DNA of 64,000 nt. Source: Maribacter sp. ACAM166 (GTDB taxonomy: Bacteria; Bacteroidota; Bacteroidia; Flavobacteriales; Flavobacteriaceae). Position 1 is the stretch's first letter. The number at the start of each line of letters is the position of its first letter. Where the stretch lies: positions 186,001-250,000 of the forward strand of contig NZ_VAUW01000002.1 of the NCBI RefSeq assembly GCF_005771495.1, given 5' to 3'. A program made the translations under genes and the position numbers. Shown here piece after piece: positions 57,188 through 64,000 of this stretch. The notes under the pieces were generated by a model that ran no database searches, was not told the origin of the DNA, and worked only from the letters and a program-made list of their open reading frames with translations.

Positions 57188-57219
57188 GCTAATTCATAAG
57201 AACGTAAACTAAATTTAAA

Positions 57220-58338
57220 ATGGCGAGAGTCGAAGTAAAACAACTATTAGAAGCAGGTGTACATTTTGGACACCTAACAAGAAAGTGGAATCCAAACATG
57301 GCTCCTTACATCTACATGGAGCGTAACGGTATTCACGTTATCAATCTTTACAAAACAGTTGCAAAATTAGACGAGACCAATGAGGCTCTTAGCAAAATTG
57401 CAGCATCAGGTAGAAAAATACTTTTCGTTGCTACCAAAAAACAAGCAAAAGACATCGTTGCTGAAAAAGCTGCAAATGTAAATATGCCTTACATCACAGA
57501 AAGATGGCCAGGTGGTATGTTGACCAATTTCGTTACCATTCGTAAAGCGGTAAAGAAAATGGCTACAATTGATCGTATGAAGAAAGATGGTACATTTCTT
57601 ACGCTGTCTAAAAAAGAAAGACTTCAAGTAGATCGTTTACGTGCAAAATTGGAAAAAAATCTTGGTTCTATTTCTGAAATGACACGTTTACCAGGTGCAT
57701 TATTTATTGTTGATACAATGAGAGAGCACATCGCTGTTAAAGAAGCACAGAAATTAAACATTCCAATCTTTGCAATGGTTGATACAAACTGTGATCCTAG
57801 AGATGTAGATTATTTGATACCATCTAACGATGATGCTTCAAAATCTATTGATATCATTATGACCGAAGTAACCAACGCTGTTGCCGAAGGTCTTGCCGAA
57901 CGTAAGTCTGAGAAAGGTGATGCAGCTGAAGGTAAATCTGAAAGCAAAAAAGAAAAAGCTCCTAAGAAAAAGGAAGTTGTAGAGACTCCAGAACCAACCC
58001 CAGCTCCAGTTGTTGATAAAGTTCCTAATGTTGAAGTAGATGTTGAGGCGACTCAAAAAGCAGTTGCTGAAGATGCGAAAGCGGAAGCGGATGATTTAAC
58101 AAAAGTTGAAGGAATTGGACCTAAAGCAGCAGAAGCATTAGTTGCTGCAGGTATTTCTACTTATACTGACCTTTCAAAAGGAAATGCAGATAAGATAAAA
58201 GAAATCTTAACAGAAGCTAGTTCTAGAATGGCACATTTGGATCCAACTTCTTGGCCAAAGCAAGCAAAAATGGCTGCTGATGGTAAATGGGATGAGCTTA
58301 AAGAATGGCAAGAAAACACTAAAGGTGGTGTAGAATAA
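57220..58338 (+). CDS. rpsB: 30S ribosomal protein S2 with C-terminal helix-hairpin-helix extension
   Basis: A 372-residue protein. Residues 1 to about 230 are a normal S2 (EAGVHFGHLTRKWNPNM, ERWPGGMLTNF, DTNCDPRDVDYLIP). This is followed by a charged Lys/Glu/Pro linker (about 228-288) and an added helix-hairpin-helix module at 291-372 (TKVEGIGPKAAEALVAAGI, SWPKQAKMAADGKW). E. coli S2 ends near residue 241, so about 130 residues are extra. The same module occurs at the end of ActC in this window. The extension has the same codon style and sits in one uninterrupted frame. S2 joins the 30S subunit late and helps dock S1 in proteobacteria. tsf follows 68 bases later, the standard rpsB-tsf pair. 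Confidence 0.97.
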   Translation: MARVEVKQLLEAGVHFGHLTRKWNPNMAPYIYMERNGIHVINLYKTVAKLDETNEALSKIAASGRKILFVATKKQAKDIVAEKAANVNMPYITERWPGGMLTNFVTIRKAVKKMATIDRMKKDGTFLTLSKKERLQVDRLRAKLEKNLGSISEMTRLPGALFIVDTMREHIAVKEAQKLNIPIFAMVDTNCDPRDVDYLIPSNDDASKSIDIIMTEVTNAVAEGLAERKSEKGDAAEGKSESKKEKAPKKKEVVETPEPTPAPVVDKVPNVEVDVEATQKAVAEDAKAEADDLTKVEGIGPKAAEALVAAGISTYTDLSKGNADKIKEILTEASSRMAHLDPTSWPKQAKMAADGKWDELKEWQENTKGGVE

Positions 58339-58406
58339 GTTACTACATTTTTGATATAAATAAATTAAGAATAACCCCTAAAAAGGGTGCACTAAAAGTT
58401 AAAGAA

Positions 58407-59231
58407 ATGGCAAAGATTACAGCTGCAGAAGTTAATAGGTTAAGAAAAACAACTGGTGCAGGAATGATGGATTGCAAAAAAGCCTTAGTAGAAGCTGAAG
58501 GTGATTTTGAAAGTGCAATTGAAATTCTTCGTAAAAAAGGTCAAAAAGTTGCAGCAAAAAGAGCCGACAGAGATTCTTCTGAAGGTGCTGCAATCGCAAA
58601 AGTTAGTGAAGATCACACGAATGGTGTTATCATCTCCCTTAATTGTGAAACCGATTTTGTAGCTAAAAATGAAACTTTTGTTACGTTAGCAACAGAATTA
58701 GCAGACTTGGCAATCAATTTTGATTCAAAAGAAGCTTTTTTGACTGCAGATTTTAAAGGCATGACTGTTCAAGAAAAGCTTATCGAACAAACTGGTGTTA
58801 TCGGCGAGAAAATTGAAATTGGAGGTTTTGAAACATTAAGTGCGCCTTTCGTTGGCTCATATATTCATGCTGGTAATAAAATTGCAGTTTTAACTGGACT
58901 TTCAGCGGCAGTTAATGGCGCAGAGGAAGTAGCTAAAGATGTTTCTATGCAAGCAGCAGCTATGAACCCAGTTGCTTTGAACGAAGACGGTGTAAATCAA
59001 TCGGTGATAGATAAAGAAATCGAGATTGCAAAAGATCAGTTACGTCAAGAAGGAAAGCCTGAAGCAATGTTAGAAAATATCGCAAAAGGTAAATTAAAGC
59101 GTTTCTTCAAAGACAACACCTTGGTGAATCAAGATTTCATCAAAGACAGCAAACAAAGTGTTTCCCAATATGTAAAATCAGTTGACTCCAACTTAGAAGT
59201 TACGGGTTTCAAAAGGGTTGCATTAGGTTAA
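58407..59231 (+). CDS. tsf: Elongation factor Ts
   Basis: A 274-residue nucleotide-exchange factor that regenerates EF-Tu-GTP. The N-terminal UBA-like domain reads VNRLRKTTGAGMMDCKKALVEAEGD. The core contains SLNCETDFVAKNETF, the segment that contacts EF-Tu, followed by a C-terminal dimerisation-type domain ending QSVSQYVKSVDSNLEVTGF. Length matches the family. It is co-transcribed with rpsB and followed by a strong terminator. Confidence 0.98.
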   Translation: MAKITAAEVNRLRKTTGAGMMDCKKALVEAEGDFESAIEILRKKGQKVAAKRADRDSSEGAAIAKVSEDHTNGVIISLNCETDFVAKNETFVTLATELADLAINFDSKEAFLTADFKGMTVQEKLIEQTGVIGEKIEIGGFETLSAPFVGSYIHAGNKIAVLTGLSAAVNGAEEVAKDVSMQAAAMNPVALNEDGVNQSVIDKEIEIAKDQLRQEGKPEAMLENIAKGKLKRFFKDNTLVNQDFIKDSKQSVSQYVKSVDSNLEVTGFKRVALG

Positions 59232-59252
59232 TTACAAGGTAACAAACTCAAC

Positions 59253-59289
59253 AAAAAACCGTCTTACTATAAAAAGTAGACGGTTTTTT
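59253..59289. terminator. Bidirectional terminator after tsf
   Basis: AAAAAACCGTCT (59253-59264) pairs with AGACGGTTTTTT (59278-59289). It ends rpsB-tsf on the plus strand and can also serve the convergent M61 peptidase gene, whose stop is at 59324. Confidence 0.85.
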
Positions 59290-59323
59290 ATTTACCCTAA
59301 TTCAGAATTCAAATATCCAGTAC

Positions 59324-61192
59324 TTATTTTTTTAACCATGCTTTACGCAAGATGAGTTTATTTTGATTCGCTTCTTTTTTGGGCATAATTTTTCTAACCC
59401 TTTTTACAGGTGACCCAACCGAGCCTTCGATAGCTACTCTCTCACCATTTCGTTCTACGGTTATTTGAATAACCTTATCCGCAGTCCATGCGAAACTTTC
59501 ACCAATAATAGGCCGTAAGGATTCTATTGTGATTTCCTTTCCATCTATTTTTTTAATGACATCGCCACCTTGAAGATTTAAATCAGTATAAAAAGAGTTT
59601 AATTTAATTCCCTTTCTTATAAATATCACACTATCATTTTCAATATCTACATCAATATAAGGAATTTCACCATCAAAGAAATAGCCTGTATGTTCTTCTA
59701 CATCTAAAATTGACAAGCCAACCTTTTCAAGGTAAACTTCATAATTAATGGGAGTATCACCAACCACATGTTCTTTAAAAAATAAATCAACCTCTGGGTA
59801 GGTCATTGACACTATTTCATTAATCAATGCATCATCTTCAAACGGATTGTTAGCCCCATATTTTTCAGACAATTCCTTTAATAGCCACAAGACTCCTTTT
59901 TCTCCTTTACTTTTTTCACGTAATAACAAATCCAATGACATATTAATCAAAGCACCCTTCTCATAAACATTTGCATAATTTTCTTCATAGGGTTCCTCTA
60001 AAATATTTTTGCTCATTACAGTAAAGGACATGTTGTCGTCATAATTTTTTGAATTGTCCATCTTAATCAACATTCTATTATAGAATTCATCTTCCGAAAT
60101 TAAACCTTGATGGATTTGAAAAAGGTTAGCAAAATATTCGGTTGTACCCTCGTACATCCATAAATGCTGAGACATTATAGGATTATTAAAATCAAAGAAT
60201 TGTATTTCTTTGGAGTGTACCGTCAACGGTGTAACAATATGAAAAAACTCATGAGAAACCACATCCATCATAGCCTCCTCCAACTGTTTTAGCGGCATAG
60301 CTTCAGGCAAAACGACCACGGTAGAAGTATGATGTTCCAAAGCACCAAAACCCTGCGCATCTGCCTTGTTTAAGTCAGATAGATAGAGTAGAATATTATA
60401 TACTTGAGTAGAATTCACCTCTCCCAAAAACTTCTTTTGTGCGCCCATCATTGTAACCATCCTATCTTTCAGATCTTTAGCTTTATAAACTCCGTTTGGT
60501 GAAAAGAGACTTAAGGTTATTGTAATTCCATTAATTTCAAACGTTTCGCTATTCGGCTTTGCATACATAATTGGATTATCGATAACTTCGAAATACCTAT
60601 TAGCAAAGAACACATCCTTACCTTCTAAACCAGCATCTCCTTTATTATTTAGTGAAGTGGTAGAAACCAATGATTTTGGTTTCATAATCTCTATTTGATA
60701 GGGTTTCTCTTTATATCCATCAAAATAGCCTACGAAACCATGAAGGTTGAGCATGTAATTATTTCCTTGTGAAATATTAGTACCAGCAGGTGAAAAAACA
60801 GCATCTACCACATCATTTTCAGTATCGTACGTATCATTAACCCAATACTGTACCTTATCAAGTTGCGTTCCATTTGAAATACGCCATGAGTTATCATCTA
60901 ATTGAGTGGCCATTAACTGCGCACCATCGTAATCGATTGCCATAAAATCTTGAATATACTTTCCATAATTATCAGTACTATACGTCCCTGGAACTGTCTT
61001 TGGAATTCTATATACTACTGTTTCTGATGTAAATGAACCCGGATTCAACTCAACTTTCACTCGGTCCTCGACAACATTTACCAAGTCTATCTTTGTGATA
61101 ATTGGACTGTTTTCAATAGATAAAAGTGCCTTTCCGGCACCACAAGAAGTTAAAATTAAGGCAAGGGCAAAAACTATTACTGTTTTTCTCAT
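59324..61192 (-). CDS. M61 family glycyl aminopeptidase-like lipoprotein with PDZ domain
   Basis: A protein of 622 residues from the ATG at 61192. A TTG-initiated frame adds three residues; the ATG gives a proper signal MRKTVIVFALALILTS|C, so a lipoprotein is predicted. The zinc-metallopeptidase motif is HEFFH (314-318) with the downstream Glu in MWMYEGTTEYFANL. A beta-rich N-terminal M61 domain (about 30-190) precedes it, and a C-terminal PDZ domain with LQGGDVIKKIDGKEI (about 535-600) follows. M61 enzymes remove N-terminal Gly/Ala-type residues from peptides; the exact substrate is unknown. It probably acts in the periplasm. It is divergent from pyrH. Confidence 0.9.
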   Translation of the reverse strand: MRKTVIVFALALILTSCGAGKALLSIENSPIITKIDLVNVVEDRVKVELNPGSFTSETVVYRIPKTVPGTYSTDNYGKYIQDFMAIDYDGAQLMATQLDDNSWRISNGTQLDKVQYWVNDTYDTENDVVDAVFSPAGTNISQGNNYMLNLHGFVGYFDGYKEKPYQIEIMKPKSLVSTTSLNNKGDAGLEGKDVFFANRYFEVIDNPIMYAKPNSETFEINGITITLSLFSPNGVYKAKDLKDRMVTMMGAQKKFLGEVNSTQVYNILLYLSDLNKADAQGFGALEHHTSTVVVLPEAMPLKQLEEAMMDVVSHEFFHIVTPLTVHSKEIQFFDFNNPIMSQHLWMYEGTTEYFANLFQIHQGLISEDEFYNRMLIKMDNSKNYDDNMSFTVMSKNILEEPYEENYANVYEKGALINMSLDLLLREKSKGEKGVLWLLKELSEKYGANNPFEDDALINEIVSMTYPEVDLFFKEHVVGDTPINYEVYLEKVGLSILDVEEHTGYFFDGEIPYIDVDIENDSVIFIRKGIKLNSFYTDLNLQGGDVIKKIDGKEITIESLRPIIGESFAWTADKVIQITVERNGERVAIEGSVGSPVKRVRKIMPKKEANQNKLILRKAWLKK

Positions 61193-61347
61193 AGCAAGCA
61201 ACGATTAAATATACTTTTAGTATATGGATACCAAAGATAGAAAATATGCCAGATCCCATTCTAAAAGAATAATGAACCGGTTGAATACAATATTGCCAAC
61301 ACCCGTCAAATATTTTCATTATTTTTGATGGCAAATAAAAAATTGAA

Positions 61348-62055
61348 ATGCACTACAAAAGAATTCTTCTAAAGCTTAGCGGTGAAGCCCTAATGGGTGA
61401 AAAGCAATATGGTATCGATTCTAATCGACTTAACGAATACGCAGAAGAAATTAAGGAAGTAGTTGAAAAAGGTATTGAGGTAGCAATTGTCATTGGAGGC
61501 GGAAATATTTTTCGTGGCCTTACTGGCGCCGCAACAGGCATGGATCGTGTACAAGCAGACCACATGGGTATGTTAGCTACTGTAATAAATGGGCTCGCCC
61601 TACAAAGCTCACTAGAACTGAGTGGCGTTCAGACTAGACTGCAATCAGCAATAATGATTAATGAGGTAGCTGAACCTTTCATTCGAAGAAGAGCAATGAG
61701 ACACCTTGAAAAAGGCAGGGTAGTTATATTTGGTGGTGGTACAGGAAACCCCTATTTCACGACAGATTCTGCAGCTGTATTAAGAGCCATAGAAATAGAA
61801 GCAGATGTAATACTTAAAGGTACCCGTGTAGACGGCATCTATACTGCAGATCCAGAAAAAGATAAAAGTGCCACTAAATTTGATTCAATATCCTTTCAAG
61901 ATGTGTTGACAAAGGGGCTTAAAGTAATGGACACAACGGCCTTCACTTTAAGTCAAGAAAATGAACTACCTATTGTAGTTTTTGATATGAACAAAAAAGG
62001 AAACTTACTTAAAATTGTTGATGGCCAAACTATTGGCACTAAGGTCAACGTGTAA
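61348..62055 (+). CDS. pyrH: UMP kinase
   Basis: A 235-residue amino-acid-kinase-fold enzyme that phosphorylates UMP to UDP in pyrimidine synthesis. The sequence starts [31 protein letters not shown] is the phosphate-binding glycine loop, and [31 protein letters not shown] and [13 protein letters not shown] are all typical. Length matches. A TATTTTTG box lies 21-28 bases before the ATG. frr follows after 44 bases, the conserved pyrH-frr pair. Confidence 0.98.
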   Translation: MHYKRILLKLSGEALMGEKQYGIDSNRLNEYAEEIKEVVEKGIEVAIVIGGGNIFRGLTGAATGMDRVQADHMGMLATVINGLALQSSLELSGVQTRLQSAIMINEVAEPFIRRRAMRHLEKGRVVIFGGGTGNPYFTTDSAAVLRAIEIEADVILKGTRVDGIYTADPEKDKSATKFDSISFQDVLTKGLKVMDTTAFTLSQENELPIVVFDMNKKGNLLKIVDGQTIGTKVNV

Positions 62056-62099
62056 TTTTTGGTACAGTTTATGGTTTGAAAAAGTAATATTCTCATTAT

Positions 62100-62654
62100 A
62101 TGAACGAAGAAGTACAATTTGTCTTAGACTCAACAAAAGAAAGCATGGATGCTGCTATATCGCATCTTGAACGTGAATTTTTAAAAATTCGCGCAGGAAA
62201 AGCGAGTCCTGCTATGTTGTCAACTGTTTTAGTTAATTATTATGGTTCGCAAACCCCATTATCGCAAGTAGCCAATGTGAACACACCAGATGGACGTACT
62301 ATTTCGGTTCAACCATGGGAAAAAGGAATGCTTCAAGAGATTGAGAAAGCAATCATGAATGCAAATTTAGGCTTCAACCCTATGAACAATGGCGATATGA
62401 TTATCATCAATGTTCCGCCACTTACAGAAGAACGAAGAATACAATTAACAAAACAAGCAAAAACTGAAGCAGAACATGCAAAAGTAGGCGTACGTAGTGC
62501 CAGACAAGATGCCAACAAAGAAATTAAAGATCTTGACATTTCTGAAGACCTTCAAAAAAATGCTACTGCCGACGTACAGGATTTAACTGATGTTTTTACT
62601 AAAAAAATAGATGATTTCTTAATGAAGAAAGAAACTGAAATTATGAAAGTATAA
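62100..62654 (+). CDS. frr: Ribosome recycling factor
   Basis: A 184-residue tRNA-shaped protein that, with EF-G, splits post-termination ribosomes. Diagnostic segments are LEREFLKIRAGKASPAML, VNYYGSQTPLSQVANVN, the ISVQPWEKGMLQEIEKAI stretch, and NVPPLTEERRIQLTKQAK. Length is exactly typical (about 185). It is co-transcribed with pyrH. Confidence 0.98.
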   Translation: MNEEVQFVLDSTKESMDAAISHLEREFLKIRAGKASPAMLSTVLVNYYGSQTPLSQVANVNTPDGRTISVQPWEKGMLQEIEKAIMNANLGFNPMNNGDMIIINVPPLTEERRIQLTKQAKTEAEHAKVGVRSARQDANKEIKDLDISEDLQKNATADVQDLTDVFTKKIDDFLMKKETEIMKV

Positions 62655-62734
62655 TATTGAAGATTAAATTCATAAAACTATGCTATCCTAGCAAGGTCGT
62701 TTAGATTTAGTAGTGTCAATTTTAAACTTTTCAA

Positions 62735-62767
62735 TTTAGGAACAAATGTACCTATTGGTTACCTTTG
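62735..62767 (+). promoter_or_regulatory. Probable promoter of the MMPL transporter gene
   Basis: TTTA (62735-62738), 21 bases, TACCTTTG (62760-62767), the second box a full match. The start site is near 62774, about 12 bases before the ATG at 62786. Confidence 0.45.
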
Positions 62768-62785
62768 GCACCTGCAAAAACAATT

Positions 62786-64000
62786 ATGGCAGCTAAACTT
62801 ACTAAGGGATTTTGGCCAAAAACGGCAAACATTATTCTCCGTAACAGGATCCTAATAATATTTTTAATCACTGGATTTACAATTTTCATGGCCATGCAAT
62901 GGCAATATATGCGATTTTCCAGTTCGCAGACCAACCTATTACCAGATGACCACCCAGTCAACCAACAATACCAAGACTTTCTTAGTAAGTTTGGCGAAGA
63001 AGGTAACGCAGTGGTTTTCGCCATACGAGACAGTGCACTTTTTAAACCTGAAAACTTTAATAGGTGGAATAAACTAAGTAAGCAACTAGGTGCATTCCCA
63101 GAGGTAGAATTTGTTCTATCTACCGACAATTTACAAGAACTTGTTAAGGATAATGAGAAGCAAGAATTTAAAATGCAACCTTTAATTTCTCGTGAATTAA
63201 CTACTCAAAAAGAAATCGATAGTATTACCAATCATTTATTCAACAACCTTCCTTTTTATGAAAATCTAATCTACAATAAGGAAAGTCGCACATTACGTAC
63301 CATTGTTTATTTAGATAAGGACATTGTAAATACCTCTGTAAGAAAAGACTTCATTCTACAGGATTTGAATACCCTGGTCAAGAATTTTGAAAAGGAAACC
63401 AGTTTGGACGTTCATATTTCTGGTATGCCCTACGTAAGAACAATGAATTCGCAGAATATTATCGATGAAATCGGTAAATTTATCTTGGCTGCTCTTGGCG
63501 TTACCTCAATAATTTTCTTCTTTTTTTTTAGAAGTATTCGAGCTACATTTATTTCGATGTGCGTCGTTATTATTGGCGTAATGTGGGCCTTTGGCTTACT
63601 AGGCCTATTACAGTATGAGATTACGGTTCTTACTGCCCTTATTCCCCCTTTAATTATCGTGATAGGAATCCCCAATTGTATTTTCTTAATCAATAAATAC
63701 CAACAAGAAGTCAAAAAGCATGGTAATCAGGCACTATCCTTACAGCGGGTAATATCAAAGATCGGTAATGCCACATTAATGACCAATATTACCACAGCAT
63801 CTGGTTTTGCAACATTCATCATAACAGATAGCAAACTTTTAAAGGAATTTGGTATTGTAGCTTCCATTAATATCATAGGCATATTCATCATATCCCTACT
63901 TATTATTCCAATCGCATATAGCTTTATGCCATTGCCCAAAACAAAGCACTTAAAACATTTGAATAAAAAATGGATCGATGCCTTTGTAAGTTGGATGGAA
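62786..64000 (+). CDS. RND/MMPL family transporter, N-terminal part
   Basis: An open frame of 405 codons that runs off the right edge. It begins MAAKLTKGFWPKTANIILR. A first membrane helix (about 21-38) is followed by a large periplasmic loop with SSSQTNLLPDDHPVNQQYQD, then helices from about residue 230 onward. PPLIIVIGIPNCIFLINKYQ and SKIGNATLMTNITTASGFATF are conserved MMPL/patched-like segments. It belongs to the hydrophobe/amphiphile efflux-3 (HAE-3) branch, proton-driven exporters of lipids or hopanoid-like molecules; the substrate is unknown. Full members are about 770-800 residues, so roughly half is present. Confidence 0.88.
   Translation, partial: MAAKLTKGFWPKTANIILRNRILIIFLITGFTIFMAMQWQYMRFSSSQTNLLPDDHPVNQQYQDFLSKFGEEGNAVVFAIRDSALFKPENFNRWNKLSKQLGAFPEVEFVLSTDNLQELVKDNEKQEFKMQPLISRELTTQKEIDSITNHLFNNLPFYENLIYNKESRTLRTIVYLDKDIVNTSVRKDFILQDLNTLVKNFEKETSLDVHISGMPYVRTMNSQNIIDEIGKFILAALGVTSIIFFFFFRSIRATFISMCVVIIGVMWAFGLLGLLQYEITVLTALIPPLIIVIGIPNCIFLINKYQQEVKKHGNQALSLQRVISKIGNATLMTNITTASGFATFIITDSKLLKEFGIVASINIIGIFIISLLIIPIAYSFMPLPKTKHLKHLNKKWIDAFVSWME

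Overview
This 64 kb window reads as ordinary chromosome of a marine-type member of the Flavobacteriaceae (phylum Bacteroidota). The evidence is AT-rich DNA, the gliding/type IX secretion protein SprA, an alternative complex III (Act) respiratory cluster, a TonB-dependent receptor paired with a DUF4249 lipoprotein, and promoters of the Bacteroidota form TTTG-N19-TAnnTTTG without Shine-Dalgarno sites. I cannot name the genus from sequence alone.

Layout. 0-1 kb: end of a cyoE-ctaE (heme O synthase, oxidase subunit III) operon. 1.3-2.1 kb: a decayed metallo-beta-lactamase-fold gene. 2.2-17.6 kb, almost all on the minus strand: tonB, vanZ, gcvH, sprA, ruvA, maeB, an SLC45-type MFS transporter, queG and ruvB. 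17.7-20.8 kb: an acyl-CoA oxidase-like protein and a DUF2807 protein, convergent. 20.9-32.7 kb: the eight-gene respiratory cluster actABCDEF-ctaCD on the minus strand. 32.9-38 kb: a small SPOR protein, then rimP-nusA-infB. 38-50 kb: a Na+/H+-type antiporter, a small unknown membrane protein, tRNA-Gln(UUG), a large DUF2723 membrane protein, a cysteine-less thioredoxin-fold protein, a metallophosphoesterase, cutC, a glycosylasparaginase and polA. 50.6-54.9 kb: TonB receptor, DUF4249 partner and a small lipoprotein. 54.9-55.8 kb: a decayed DUF5916 gene. 56.1-62.7 kb: rplM-rpsI, rpsB-tsf, an M61 peptidase, pyrH-frr. The window ends inside an RND/MMPL transporter gene.

How the genes fit together. 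Alternative complex III oxidises menaquinol and passes electrons to the aa3-type oxidase made from CtaC, CtaD and the separately encoded CtaE, with CyoE making its heme. SprA is the outer-membrane translocon of type IX secretion. rplM-rpsI, rpsB-tsf, pyrH, frr, rimP-nusA-infB and tRNA-Gln form a translation-centred set.

I saw no prophage, CRISPR array, insertion sequence or defence island. The points most worth a second look are: a 67-residue helix-hairpin-helix module on the C-terminus of both ribosomal protein S2 and the respiratory subunit ActC; a likely AUU start giving SprA its signal peptide; two pseudogenes rebuilt from frame-shifted fragments; leader hairpins ahead of rimP-nusA-infB and rpsB; and a thioredoxin-fold protein with no active-site cysteines.
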